Shown: positions 1-9,056, counted from the first letter of the stretch. The stretch: DNA of 45,231 nucleotides from Blautia sp. (GCA_023667395.1 JAMPAC010000004.1:76432-121662), one strand, 5' to 3'. The notes: a model not told the origin generated them from the letters alone. Numbers and translations are program-made.

Positions 1-1183
1 CTTTTATCGGCTCTTTATCGGCTTTTATCGGCTCTTTATCGGCTTTTATCGGCTCCTCACCAAAATCTTCCTCCGGGCGATAAAAGCACACCACAAAACC
101 GGATTTCATTTTTTTAAATTCATACCTTACCCCCGCCGCATCACAGGCATCCGCAATCCGCTTTAGTCCCGTGCCAAAACTTTCAATCGCTTTTGAATAA
201 TATAAAATTCTTGCTATTTTGGGATTTCTGCGTATTGGCCGCTCCGGCCTGTCTATAAAATCCTGCGGATCAAAACCTTCCGGAAACGCGCCGGGATTAT
301 ATATCTCAATCCTGTCTTTATATATAGCAACTTCATTGCTCTGTCCCAGGGAATAATCCTTATGGCAAAATGAGTTCAACAGGGCTTCTCTCACAGCATC
401 CATGGGCACCTCCGGAATCTCCGCACGCTGCAGGGCGCCTGTAAATTCAACTTTCCAATGAATATTGCTCTTTATATATGCCTCTGCAATGTCCACCAGC
501 TTCAGCACCGGTCCATGATGCCTTTGTATGTCATTAAAGGTCAGTCTCTCATTGGTCGCAAATATTGCCATCTGAATATCCTGTACCAGATCATCGCTGA
601 AAAGCGCCATGCCCGCATTCAACAAATGAGAACCATCCGTTAATTCCAGTTGGTTTAAAACAGTCTGCCTATCCGTATAAGAAATAGCAATTCTTCCCGA
701 TTCATGCGCTTCAAGGATATATTTCTTCAATAATTCCTCATCCACATCATCCACCATTTTATTTGAGATCAGGTTTTCCCAGCGATTGCCCTCCCGGCCG
801 CTTTTCAGAAGTAATTCTGTAATTTCTTCCGGAGACATCTGCAGATCCTCATCCGCCACCCTGATCCTGGCCACTCCATACGCAAAATACGGCGTATGAT
901 TTCCTTCAAATTTTACATGAATACATTCTTTTCCATCAAGGATGACTTTATTGATCTCGGGATATATCTTTGGTTCAATAAAGTTACTGATCTTCTGGCT
1001 GACATCCCGCAGGGATTCTTCCGTAACTGCCTGTCCTATGGGCGTTCCGTCAGCCCTTACGCCAAAATATAATTCTCCGCGCTGATGCTTATTTAACATG
1101 GCGCAGATCGAATACATTGCCTCTTTTAACTCGCCTGTAGACCGCTTAAATTCAATTGTTTCCGTCTCTATACCTAAATTCAA
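1..1183 (-). CDS. AlbA/Schlafen-type DNA-binding regulator with HATPase_c_4 domain (3' end outside window)
   Basis: Probable regulator of the COG2865 type: an N-terminal AlbA_2 nucleic-acid-binding domain, a divergent GHKL-like ATP-binding region and, in complete members, a C-terminal winged helix. The frame is open from a TTG start at 1183, preceded by GGAGGTG at 4-nt spacing, to the window edge (394 codons). The first 120 residues carry the AlbA_2 pattern (ETIEFKRS, GELYFGVRADG). Around residue 271 is E-x-L-x-N-x-x-x-H-K-D-Y, the HATPase_c_4 signature. The visible end is a repeated EPIKADK linker, so the winged helix must lie outside the window. The gene starts 17 bp after the addA stop, so it is probably co-transcribed with addA. 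It is a distant paralogue of the protein at 6755-8128. Its target and ligand are unknown. Confidence 0.85.
   Translation of the reverse strand, partial: MNLGIETETIEFKRSTGELKEAMYSICAMLNKHQRGELYFGVRADGTPIGQAVTEESLRDVSQKISNFIEPKIYPEINKVILDGKECIHVKFEGNHTPYFAYGVARIRVADEDLQMSPEEITELLLKSGREGNRWENLISNKMVDDVDEELLKKYILEAHESGRIAISYTDRQTVLNQLELTDGSHLLNAGMALFSDDLVQDIQMAIFATNERLTFNDIQRHHGPVLKLVDIAEAYIKSNIHWKVEFTGALQRAEIPEVPMDAVREALLNSFCHKDYSLGQSNEVAIYKDRIEIYNPGAFPEGFDPQDFIDRPERPIRRNPKIARILYYSKAIESFGTGLKRIADACDAAGVRYEFKKMKSGFVVCFYRPEEDFGEEPIKADKEPIKADKEPIK
2..55 (-). repeat. 21-bp tandem repeat encoding EPIKADK
   Basis: About two and a half copies of a 21-bp unit run to the window edge in frame with the AlbA/HATPase gene, reading EPIKADK-EPIKADK-EPIK. 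Because 21 is a multiple of three, copy-number change would lengthen or shorten the linker without breaking the frame. The true copy number cannot be seen because the window ends inside the array. Confidence 0.9.
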
Positions 1184-1200
1184 ATTTTCACCTCCATTTT

Positions 1201-4200
1201 TCAATACCTCTCCAGCGAAAAGGAATACAGCACCCGCTCTTTCACCAGCTGCCCCGTCAGTTTCTGCAGGGCTTCCCGGTAATAGTCCATCTGGGTCTCA
1301 TAGCGATTCCACAGTTCCGCCATGGAACGGACGGAATCCGTCTTGTAATCCAGCAGTACCAGCCCGTCTTCCTCCACAAAGAACACGTCTATGATCCCCT
1401 GGATCAGGACAGTCTCCGTCCCGGGGAATTCCTGCCCCAGCCTGTCCGCGCTGATCCCCATTACAAAGGGCTGTTCCCGGAAAAGACCTCCCGCTCTGTG
1501 GGCGCGGTACATGCGTTGTCCTATTTCCGAAGACAGGAAACGCAATATCTTTTCTTTCCGCACCGCTTCAAAATATTCCCTGCTCAAACGGTTCTCTTCC
1601 ACCTGTTCCAACAGAAAATCATGCAGAATTGTCTTTCTGGCTTTCCCGGGCTCAGCCGCCATGATCACATCCAGGTCAAGGATCTCCATGACCCTGTGGT
1701 ACGCGTTGCCGCGCACAGTGCCGCTGACCTTCTCCTCCTCCCTGCGGAACAGGGGAATATAGGGCTGTATCTCCTTTTCCTCAAAGGTATGGAAAGCCTC
1801 CTCGTCCTTATCCGCCATGGCAGCGATCTTTAATTCGGATACGGTGGTCTTGGTGTAGAGACCGGACAGGTTTTCATACGCATATACGCTTCCCAGGCGC
1901 TGCTTCAATTTCATATATGCGTCATTTTCCAGCGCTGTCTCCTCCTGCTCCGTCTGTCCTGACTGCCCAGGCGGCTGCTCCTGCATCTGCCCTGACTGTT
2001 CCGCCGCTTCCGGCTGCCCAAACAGTTGCTCCTCCTGCATCTGACCTGACTGTTCCGCCTCTCCCGTCCTTCCGACCCGCTCCAGCTGCACCTTTTTCTC
2101 ATACAGGGACAACTGTTCCCTGAACGTATCCGCCGCCAGTTCTTCTTCTGTCCTGACCTGCACCTGAATGCCGGTTTTCGCCAGCACAGGCAGCAAAAAG
2201 TCCAGATAACTCCCCGCCTCCGCATAATCCAGGCAGGACAGTCTGTCCATCCCTGCGTCTTTCCACAGTTCCCACTGTTCCTGCGCGTTTTCCATGGCCG
2301 CTGTCAGAATCAGCTTCTCTTTCGCGCGGGTCAATGCCACATAAAGTACCCGCAATTCCTCCGCCAGGCTGTCCTCCCGCAGCTTCACGGAGAGCACAGC
2401 ACGGCGCAGCGTCCTGTTTTTGATCCGCCTTTCGGGATCCACATAATCCGTGGCAAGCCCCAGGTCCATATCGGCGATCATGGACTGGTTGGCGTCCTGC
2501 ATATTGAAACGCTTGCCGAGACCGGAGACGAAGGTTACAGGAAATTCCAGCCCCTTGCTCTTATGGATGCTCATGATCCGCACCACGTCGGCATTTTCAT
2601 CCAGCAGTTCCGCCTCCCCGTAATCCACGTCATATTTTTCCAGCTGCTCCATATAACGGATAAAATGAAACAGGCCGAAATAACTCGTCTTTTCAAAGTC
2701 CGACGCCTTGGTGAAAAGCATCTCCACATTGGCGCGCCGCTTGCTGCCTGCGGGCAGCGCCGTCACATAATTCAAATAGTCAAAATCAGTCACCAGACGG
2801 GTCAGCAGTTCCCGGATAGGCATATATGCTGTCATCTCGCGGTATGTATCCAGCATTTTCAGGAAATCCGCCGCTTTTCTGCGGAGCGCCGCCACATCCG
2901 TATCTCCTGTATCCGCCGATTCTCCCCCACATGCTTCTCTGTCGCCCGCGTCTCCTGCAAATATCACTTCGTCAGCTGTTTCCACATTGGTCATTCTTCC
3001 TGCAGGCATCTCCGCATCCGACGCCCTCCGACCAGATACCCCTGCCGATATCTGTTCATCCCCGCCCAACGCATATTCCCGCACAGCCTCATAAAGAGCA
3101 CATCCCTTTTTCCCGCCGCGCAGCTTCGCCAGTTCCTCCTCCGTAAAACCGCCGAACACGGATTTCATCACGCCGAACAGCGGGATATCCTGTGTGGGAT
3201 TATCCAGCACACGCAGGAATTGCAGCAGTTCCTGCACTTCCGTTGCGCCAAAATAACCGGTCTTGGAAGTAATGTAAACCGGTATGCCCTCCTCTTCCAG
3301 CACCTGTTTGAATTCCTCATCCCAGCCGCTGTTGGTGCGGAGCAGAATCACCATATCGGAATACCGCACAGGCCGCAGACAGCCGCTCTCCTTATCCGTC
3401 ACCTGAAAACCTGCCATCAGTCCCTTGATCTTACCTGCAATTGCCCTGGCCTCCGCCTGCTTCGCATTCTCCTCCGCATCATCGCCAGGCTTTTCCACCA
3501 GCAACAGTACACTTTCGTAATTTCCGCAGTCGTTCTCCTCCGGGTACACCGCCCCGGGATACAGCGCCGCCTTTTCGTCATACTCAATCCCACCGATTTC
3601 CCTGCTCATGATCCTGGAAAACACACTGTTGACCGTATCCACCACCTGGGTACGGCTCCGGAAATTCTTCGCCAGATCGATCCGGCGGCAATTTCCGCCT
3701 GCCTGACAAATGTCCTCTGCCAGACTTTCTTTCTCCCTCAGACACTCTTTCCCTGCCAGACGGTCTCCATCCTCAGATGCGTATGTATCATACTTTTCCA
3801 AGAAAAGCTCCGGCCTTGCCAGGCGGAACTTATAGATGCTCTGCTTCACATCCCCCACCATAAAGCGGTTAAACTGCCCCTCCTCCTCGCCGGAAACCGC
3901 TTTCAGCAGATACTCCTGCACCAGATTGCTATCCTGATACTCGTCGATCAGGATTTCCGCAAAATGCTGCCTGTACTCCAATGCCACGGCGCTGGGCAGA
4001 ATCTGTCCATCCTCTTTTTTCAGCAGGATCCTCAGGGCAAAATGCTCCATATCCGAAAAGTCGATGACTTTCCGCTCCTGCTTCTTCTCCCCCATCCGCC
4101 TGTCAAATTCCAGCACCAGATCCACCAGCGTCCCCACCGGCTCCATACAGGCATGTCCCTGCTTCACCGCCAGTTCCAGGGATGTGGCAAAAAAACGCTC

Positions 4201-5139
4201 CGCCAGCTTCTTCAGGCTGTCTTTTACCTCACCCCTGAGTTTCTTTGCCAGTTCCCGCTTCACAGGGGAAACGCCGGTGTCTTTCTTCGCAGACAGCCTG
4301 CCAAAGATGACTGCGGGCAGCCCCCTTTCATAATCGGACAGGGACTGGCAGGCGGCCAGCGCCTCCAACATCTCTGTCTCCTGCTCCACCAATTCCCCGT
4401 ACATATAAGGACCGTCCGGCTCCTCACACAGCTTTTTCACACGGTTTAATTTCTCGATGCACCCCTCCGTCATCCTCCCCAGATGCTTCAACAGGTATTG
4501 CCCGTAATCGCTGACGGAAACGCCCTCCACATCCTGGGCCTGATAATCTGCCTTTCTCGCCAGAAGCCATTCTTCCGGAAAAGGGAAACTGGCGGCATAC
4601 CTGGACAGACTCAAAATATGCTGCTCCAGCACTTTCTCCCTGCCTCCGGGACAGAAAAATTCCACACAGAATCGGAAGGTTTCTCCCCCCTCCCTGTAAT
4701 TGTCCTCCATCAGTTCCTGCAGAACCTCCTGCTGCATCAGCTTTATTTCACCCTCGTCCGCCACACGGAACGCCGGATCCAGTCCGATCTCATTGAAATG
4801 ATTCCGCAGCAGAAAGAGACAGAAGCTGTCAATGGTAGTGATCTGTGCGTTATGCAGCAGCGCCGCCTGCTTCTGGATGTGCTCCGACTCCGGCCTTTCC
4901 TCCAGCTTCGCGGCGATCCCCAGGGCGATACGCTCCCGCATTTCCGCCGCCGCCGCATTGGTAAAGGTAACGATCAGCAGCCTGTCAATATCCACAGGCC
5001 GCGCCTCGTCACAGACCATCTGGATGATACGCTCCACCAGCACCGCTGTCTTGCCGCTTCCCGCCGCTGCGGAGACAAGGATATTGCAGTTATGTAAATC
5101 TATGACCTTTTGTTGTTCCGGTGTAAATGAAATCGCCAT
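1201..5139 (-). CDS. addA: ATP-dependent helicase/nuclease subunit A (AddA)
   Basis: Helicase-nuclease subunit of AddAB, which resects double-strand breaks and loads recombinase, the Firmicutes counterpart of RecBCD. UvrD/Rep superfamily 1 motifs run in order: Walker A AAAGSGKT (K30), TFTNAAAAEMRERI, DEYQD near residue 398, GDVKQSIYKFR, SIHKSKGLEF and VALTRAKEK. A RecB-type nuclease motif, LLDYKTD, lies near residue 1263. I chose the ATG at 5139 (MAISFTPEQQ) because GAGGG sits 5 nt before it; the ATG at 5151 has no comparable site. At 1312 aa it is somewhat longer than usual, through two low-complexity insertions at about residues 693-746 and 1026-1070. It starts 32 bp after hsdM, and its partner addB lies 10 kb away beyond the restriction system. 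Confidence 0.97.
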   Translation of the reverse strand: MAISFTPEQQKVIDLHNCNILVSAAAGSGKTAVLVERIIQMVCDEARPVDIDRLLIVTFTNAAAAEMRERIALGIAAKLEERPESEHIQKQAALLHNAQITTIDSFCLFLLRNHFNEIGLDPAFRVADEGEIKLMQQEVLQELMEDNYREGGETFRFCVEFFCPGGREKVLEQHILSLSRYAASFPFPEEWLLARKADYQAQDVEGVSVSDYGQYLLKHLGRMTEGCIEKLNRVKKLCEEPDGPYMYGELVEQETEMLEALAACQSLSDYERGLPAVIFGRLSAKKDTGVSPVKRELAKKLRGEVKDSLKKLAERFFATSLELAVKQGHACMEPVGTLVDLVLEFDRRMGEKKQERKVIDFSDMEHFALRILLKKEDGQILPSAVALEYRQHFAEILIDEYQDSNLVQEYLLKAVSGEEEGQFNRFMVGDVKQSIYKFRLARPELFLEKYDTYASEDGDRLAGKECLREKESLAEDICQAGGNCRRIDLAKNFRSRTQVVDTVNSVFSRIMSREIGGIEYDEKAALYPGAVYPEENDCGNYESVLLLVEKPGDDAEENAKQAEARAIAGKIKGLMAGFQVTDKESGCLRPVRYSDMVILLRTNSGWDEEFKQVLEEEGIPVYITSKTGYFGATEVQELLQFLRVLDNPTQDIPLFGVMKSVFGGFTEEELAKLRGGKKGCALYEAVREYALGGDEQISAGVSGRRASDAEMPAGRMTNVETADEVIFAGDAGDREACGGESADTGDTDVAALRRKAADFLKMLDTYREMTAYMPIRELLTRLVTDFDYLNYVTALPAGSKRRANVEMLFTKASDFEKTSYFGLFHFIRYMEQLEKYDVDYGEAELLDENADVVRIMSIHKSKGLEFPVTFVSGLGKRFNMQDANQSMIADMDLGLATDYVDPERRIKNRTLRRAVLSVKLREDSLAEELRVLYVALTRAKEKLILTAAMENAQEQWELWKDAGMDRLSCLDYAEAGSYLDFLLPVLAKTGIQVQVRTEEELAADTFREQLSLYEKKVQLERVGRTGEAEQSGQMQEEQLFGQPEAAEQSGQMQEQPPGQSGQTEQEETALENDAYMKLKQRLGSVYAYENLSGLYTKTTVSELKIAAMADKDEEAFHTFEEKEIQPYIPLFRREEEKVSGTVRGNAYHRVMEILDLDVIMAAEPGKARKTILHDFLLEQVEENRLSREYFEAVRKEKILRFLSSEIGQRMYRAHRAGGLFREQPFVMGISADRLGQEFPGTETVLIQGIIDVFFVEEDGLVLLDYKTDSVRSMAELWNRYETQMDYYREALQKLTGQLVKERVLYSFSLERY

Positions 5140-5171
5140 GTTTTCCCTCATTCCATGCTCTTAGCCGTTAT

Positions 5172-6671
5172 TCATGCATTCTCATTTTTCAGCTGTCCCA
5201 TTAATTCCTGAAAACCCGCCAGCGCATTCTGCAGGTTCTCGATAATATCCCCTGCCAATTCATCCGCCGGTGGCAGATGATCCAGGTCGGCCAATGACTT
5301 ATCCTTGATCCAGAAAATGTCCAGGCTGGTCTTATCCCGTTCCAGGATTTCCTGAATGGAAAATTTCCTCCATCTTCCATCGGGATTGCTTTCCGAATAT
5401 GTTTCCGTGCGCTGATGGCGGTTCCCCGGATGATAGCAGGAAACAAAATCCTCCAGGTCGGCCTCCGTCATGGGATGCTGTTTCAGCGTAAAATGCACAT
5501 TAGTGCGAAAATCATATATCCATACCTCTTTCGTCCTGATATCCGGGCTGGCAGGACATTTGTCAAAAAAGATCACATTGGCCTTGACGCCCGGTTTATA
5601 AAAGATACCCGTGGGGAGCCGGAGAATCGTATGTAAATCTGTGGTTTCCAGCAGTTTCTTCCGTATGATCTCTCCGGCTCCGCCTTCAAACAACACATTA
5701 TCCGGCACAACCACAGCGGCCGCCCCGGTAGATTTTAAAATTGTGTTGATGTGCTGGACAAAATTCAGCTGCTTGTTAGAACTCGTGACCCAGAAATCCT
5801 GTCGGTTATATACAAGATCCTCATCCTCCTGTTCGCCTTCTTCATTCGTAAATGTGATGGAAGACTTCTTGCCAAACGGCGGATTGGTCAGTACATAATC
5901 ATACCGGATCCCCGGATCGGTCAGTAGCGAATCCCCCAACTCCACCGGAATTTCTCCGTAAATATCCCCGATATTGTGAAGATACAGATTCATCAGGCAC
6001 AGCTTAAACGTGGCTGCCACCAACTCGTTTCCATGAAAAGCGCCATTCTTCAGAAATGCCTTCTCCTCCCTGTCCAGTGTGTAATTCCCCGGATCGGTCA
6101 AATATTCCTGCGCAGCCAGCAAAAATCCCCCGCTGCCACAGCAGGGATCGCAGATTGTCCGCATCGGTTTGGGACGGATGCATCTCACCATGGCCTTGAT
6201 CAGGGGACGGGGCGTAAAGTACTGCCCTGCGCCGCTTTTCACGTCCTCCGCGTTTTTCTGCAGCAATCCCTCATAAATTTCACCTTTCACATCCGAGGAC
6301 ATGGACACCCACTTTTCTTTATCGATCATCTGAACAATGCGGAACAGGATCGCCGCATTGCCGACCTTGTTGGTTGCCCCCTTGAAAATTTTCCCCAGGA
6401 TTCCGCCCTGTTCCCCCAGTGTTTCCAGCGTAGCCCTGTATTGCTCCTCCAGTTCCGCGCCTTTCAGATCACGCATATCGCTCCAGCCATAGCCTGACGG
6501 GATGCCAGTCTCCCTCTGATAGGGCGGTCTTGCATATTCATCGGACATCTTCAAAAAGATCAGGTAGGTCAGCTGCTCCAGGTAGTCTCCGTAAGACACG
6601 CCGTCATCCCGCAGGGGTGCGCACAGTCCCCAGACTTTTGAGATGATCGTGGATGTGTTTTCGTTTATCAT
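5172..6671 (-). CDS. hsdM: Type I restriction-modification methyltransferase subunit HsdM
   Basis: N6-adenine methyltransferase subunit of a type I restriction-modification complex; with HsdS it protects host DNA. The SAM-binding motif DPCCGSGGF lies near residue 177 and the catalytic NPPFG near residue 262. The HsdM N-terminal helical domain precedes them (TSTIISKVWG, YLEQLTYLIFLKMSDE). The ATG at 6671 gives MINENTSTI, after a GGAAGG-rich stretch; the open frame extends 21 codons further upstream without family similarity. The length of 499 aa is normal. It is unusual that hsdM is last in the cluster, separated from hsdS by two other genes and followed directly by addA. All key methyltransferase residues are present, so it should be active. 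Confidence 0.96.
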   Translation of the reverse strand: MINENTSTIISKVWGLCAPLRDDGVSYGDYLEQLTYLIFLKMSDEYARPPYQRETGIPSGYGWSDMRDLKGAELEEQYRATLETLGEQGGILGKIFKGATNKVGNAAILFRIVQMIDKEKWVSMSSDVKGEIYEGLLQKNAEDVKSGAGQYFTPRPLIKAMVRCIRPKPMRTICDPCCGSGGFLLAAQEYLTDPGNYTLDREEKAFLKNGAFHGNELVAATFKLCLMNLYLHNIGDIYGEIPVELGDSLLTDPGIRYDYVLTNPPFGKKSSITFTNEEGEQEDEDLVYNRQDFWVTSSNKQLNFVQHINTILKSTGAAAVVVPDNVLFEGGAGEIIRKKLLETTDLHTILRLPTGIFYKPGVKANVIFFDKCPASPDIRTKEVWIYDFRTNVHFTLKQHPMTEADLEDFVSCYHPGNRHQRTETYSESNPDGRWRKFSIQEILERDKTSLDIFWIKDKSLADLDHLPPADELAGDIIENLQNALAGFQELMGQLKNENA

Positions 6672-6712
6672 GTGTTGTTTCCTTCCTGTAAAGGCTTTGT
6701 GCAGAGTTAACC

Positions 6713-6739
6713 AAGTCATAACCATTTTGGTCATGACTT
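6713..6739 (-). promoter_or_regulatory. 12-bp inverted repeat in the hsdM leader
   Basis: Arms at 6713-6724 and 6728-6739 match at 11 of 12 positions around a 3-nt loop. They lie between the stop of the AlbA/HATPase gene and the start of hsdM. No T-run follows on the minus strand, so this is not a standard terminator. It could be an operator or an mRNA processing/stabilising hairpin. The arm contains TTGGTCA, which recurs three times inside the upstream gene. Confidence 0.5.
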
Positions 6740-6754
6740 AATTTTAAGCTTTAG

Positions 6755-8128
6755 CTATGAATAATATTTTTGATTTTTACTTTTGGGCTTGTTGGGAATT
6801 GTCATTCTTAGTTGTCCCGCTTTAATCATTGGATTAAGATAATGCCTTCTGAAAAAACTTCGGTCACTTACCTTAATATGGTTCATGATTTCCTTGGCAG
6901 AATGCGGATCTTGGCAAAAAGCAATTATCATCTTGGTCACATCTTGGTCAGTATCTTGGTCATTTTGACCAAGATACAAATTACTCTCAGTATTCAATAA
7001 TTTTAAATACTTATCACACGCCTTACAGAGCACCATAATTCCTGATGCATTGATATCATATTCCGGCAAAGGCGCATCATATTGCGCACATGCTTCCCTG
7101 ATCTTTTCAAAGCCCCTTCCCCAAGCTTCAATCATTCCACTTTTAAAGAAAACGTCCGCCAATTTGGGATTATACGGTTTTGAAGAATGCTTCATAAACA
7201 ATTTATCTGTTGAATCTAAACCGGCTGGCATCTCGCCATCATTCCATATATACATTTTATCTTCATACACACTAATCTGGATAGGATTGCAGCTACTATA
7301 GTCTTTATGTACGATCGCATTTAGTAATATTTCACGGAATGCGTCCTGATGAAACATAAACTGCTCCATTCTCTGCACTCCGTCATAATCAATCAATGCT
7401 TTTAAATACTTCGTATAAACTAAACCAATCGTCCTGTCAACCTGTTCCATTAGTGAACCATGTATTTCATCCTGATATTTCAGGTCAGAATCAGAATCTC
7501 CAAAATAACCTATCTTGATGTAGGCGCCTGTAACCCACTTCTCCGGATCTTTATAAAATGCCAGCAACGCGGCTCTTATCAGATATCCATCTTCATTGAT
7601 TAAATGTAAATTTTCCATCAATATGACATCATCAACCCCTGTTTCTTCCTCTGCAAGTCTTCCCCTTTTTAAAGCTTTTTCTTTAAACAAATCAATTGCC
7701 TCTCTCTTCAAATCAGTTACTTTCAGTTTTGGAATCGGCATACCGTCCCATGTTCTGCCCTGTGATTTCAGGATCGCTTTGTCCAATTCTTTTCCAGTTA
7801 TCGTTCGCATTGTACTGCCGGAACGATAAAAATATTTGCCATGATAACTGATAAGAGAAGGATACTTGTCCACAACAATCTCAATGTATTGTATTTCGTT
7901 TTCATACAACAAATTGACATCTGCTACAATACCCATTGTATCCGTAATCTTATTGGGAATACTTTCCAATAATTTCTTTCTATCCTTATCGCTAAGTCCG
8001 ACAACATCTCCATAGTCATTCTTACCAATATAAAGCGTTCCGCCATAAGCATTGGCATATCCGCAAATCCACTCCAAGTACTCATCATGCCAAGATTCTT
8101 TCCATTCTATTGTTTGATGTTCCGGCAT
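6755..8128 (-). CDS. AlbA/Schlafen-type ATP-binding regulator embedded in the hsd cluster
   Basis: Probable COG2865-type protein with an AlbA_2 nucleic-acid-binding N-terminus (TIEWKESW, YANAYGGTLYIGKND), a HATPase_c_4 region with the E-x-x-L-N-x-x-x-H-K-D-Y motif near residue 274, and a C-terminal winged-helix segment (HSAKEIMNHIKVSDRSFFRRH). A short acidic repeat linker, NDQDTDQDVTK, precedes the winged helix. I chose the ATG at 8128 (MPEHQTIEW), which has AGGTG at suitable spacing; the open frame extends 62 codons upstream but overlaps the preceding gene and lacks similarity. It sits between the 286-aa unknown and hsdM. In family terms it could regulate the cluster; an effector role in defence is an alternative. 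No direct evidence separates the two. Confidence 0.85.
   Translation of the reverse strand: MPEHQTIEWKESWHDEYLEWICGYANAYGGTLYIGKNDYGDVVGLSDKDRKKLLESIPNKITDTMGIVADVNLLYENEIQYIEIVVDKYPSLISYHGKYFYRSGSTMRTITGKELDKAILKSQGRTWDGMPIPKLKVTDLKREAIDLFKEKALKRGRLAEEETGVDDVILMENLHLINEDGYLIRAALLAFYKDPEKWVTGAYIKIGYFGDSDSDLKYQDEIHGSLMEQVDRTIGLVYTKYLKALIDYDGVQRMEQFMFHQDAFREILLNAIVHKDYSSCNPIQISVYEDKMYIWNDGEMPAGLDSTDKLFMKHSSKPYNPKLADVFFKSGMIEAWGRGFEKIREACAQYDAPLPEYDINASGIMVLCKACDKYLKLLNTESNLYLGQNDQDTDQDVTKMIIAFCQDPHSAKEIMNHIKVSDRSFFRRHYLNPMIKAGQLRMTIPNKPKSKNQKYYS
6933..6972 (-). repeat. TTGGTCA repeats encoding an acidic DQD linker
   Basis: TTGGTCA occurs at 6933-6939, 6944-6950 and 6956-6962, with an inverted copy at 6966-6972. 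Read on the minus strand this encodes NDQDTDQDV, the linker between the ATP-binding region and the winged helix. Another TTGGTCA lies in the hairpin before hsdM. Confidence 0.7.
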
Positions 8129-8195
8129 ATTATTCACCTGCTTTCTACTCGCATTATATGCAATCATCTTCATAACATTTCGTTTATTCATTTTA

Positions 8196-9056
8196 TCACT
8201 GCTGATAAAGCGCGATAATTTCCAATTGATACACAGGTTTTCCATGAATAGCGGAAACCGCAACCGCTTCAAAGTCAAAAATATCTTGATCCGCAATCTT
8301 TTGTACAGCATCAATCAGTCCCTGCTTAGCCGCAGTATCCTTGATCTTTGTAAATATTGTATTTTTCATCAACTCGGTACCATTGGGAAAAACACGTTTT
8401 ACCTGTGCCAGGCATGTAAGTTCCGTGCCTATAAGGTCATACCTGACTGATTGATATAAATTGTCATCTGTTATATTTCCAATGACTGCATAATCATCTG
8501 TTTCATAAAACATTTCTTCTCCTCCAAAAAGGACTTGCATGGTTTTTAGAATACTATTTATATCATTATTACTTTTCCCAACCCCCTTCACGATTGCCCC
8601 TAATTTCTGCATATCTCCGGCCAGCTTAAGTAATTCTGCCATTTCCGTGAGTAATGATTTGATTGAATTAATAGACAGTAACACTGGCAGACACACGAAC
8701 TGTCCCGCCTTTGCACCTTTAATATCATGCAAATATCCCCTATCGGAAAGTATTGATTTCACAATACTAAGAACAGAAGTAACCGTTTGCACTTTTTTCT
8801 CTTTATTCTCATTTGCATGACTATCTACTTTCTCTGCACTGCCAGAAATGCTTCCACCAAAATCAAAAAGTTTGAATCCACCTTTTGCAGATAAGTCCGC
8901 CTTTCCGTCTTTTGTTTTTTCAACACTGATTGATGTCGTAATCTCTGCATATTCTGAATATCCGCCATTTAAAATAGCATATATATCTAATAGTCTTCCC
9001 TGATTGATATAATATGGGAAAAAAAGCTCCACATTCTTTTTCTCTTTGCCGTTCAT
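8196..9056 (-). CDS. Unknown 286-aa protein between hsdS and the AlbA regulator, DUF6414-like
   Basis: The function is not known. The N-terminus (FFPYYINQGRLLDIYAILN) resembles proteins I recall as the DUF6414 family, found near mobile and defence genes; this is a recollection, not a search result. A glycine/serine-rich stretch follows (about residues 55-75), then a lysine/glutamate-rich segment, a mostly helical middle and a C-terminal alpha/beta part. No signal peptide or clear membrane segment is seen, and no nuclease or ATPase motif was recognised. The ATG overlaps the hsdS stop as TAATG, with GGGAG inside the hsdS end, so translation is coupled to hsdS. The next gene starts 67 bp downstream. 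Its fixed place inside the hsd cluster suggests an accessory subunit or a regulator of restriction. Confidence 0.8.
   Translation of the reverse strand: MNGKEKKNVELFFPYYINQGRLLDIYAILNGGYSEYAEITTSISVEKTKDGKADLSAKGGFKLFDFGGSISGSAEKVDSHANENKEKKVQTVTSVLSIVKSILSDRGYLHDIKGAKAGQFVCLPVLLSINSIKSLLTEMAELLKLAGDMQKLGAIVKGVGKSNNDINSILKTMQVLFGGEEMFYETDDYAVIGNITDDNLYQSVRYDLIGTELTCLAQVKRVFPNGTELMKNTIFTKIKDTAAKQGLIDAVQKIADQDIFDFEAVAVSAIHGKPVYQLEIIALYQQ

Noticed and set aside
2-55. Possible CRISPR array at the left edge
   Set aside because: Units are 21 bp, directly adjacent without spacers, and in frame with a coding sequence.
2563-4449. Long plus-strand open frame (628 codons)
   Set aside because: It is antisense to addA, has no ribosome site and a composition typical of a shadow frame.
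4483-5097. Plus-strand open frame of 204 codons
   Set aside because: It is antisense to the AddA N-terminal helicase motifs and has no ribosome site.
6713-6739. Terminator between the AlbA/HATPase gene and hsdM
   Set aside because: The stem is good, but no T-run follows on the minus strand, so I list it as a regulatory hairpin instead.
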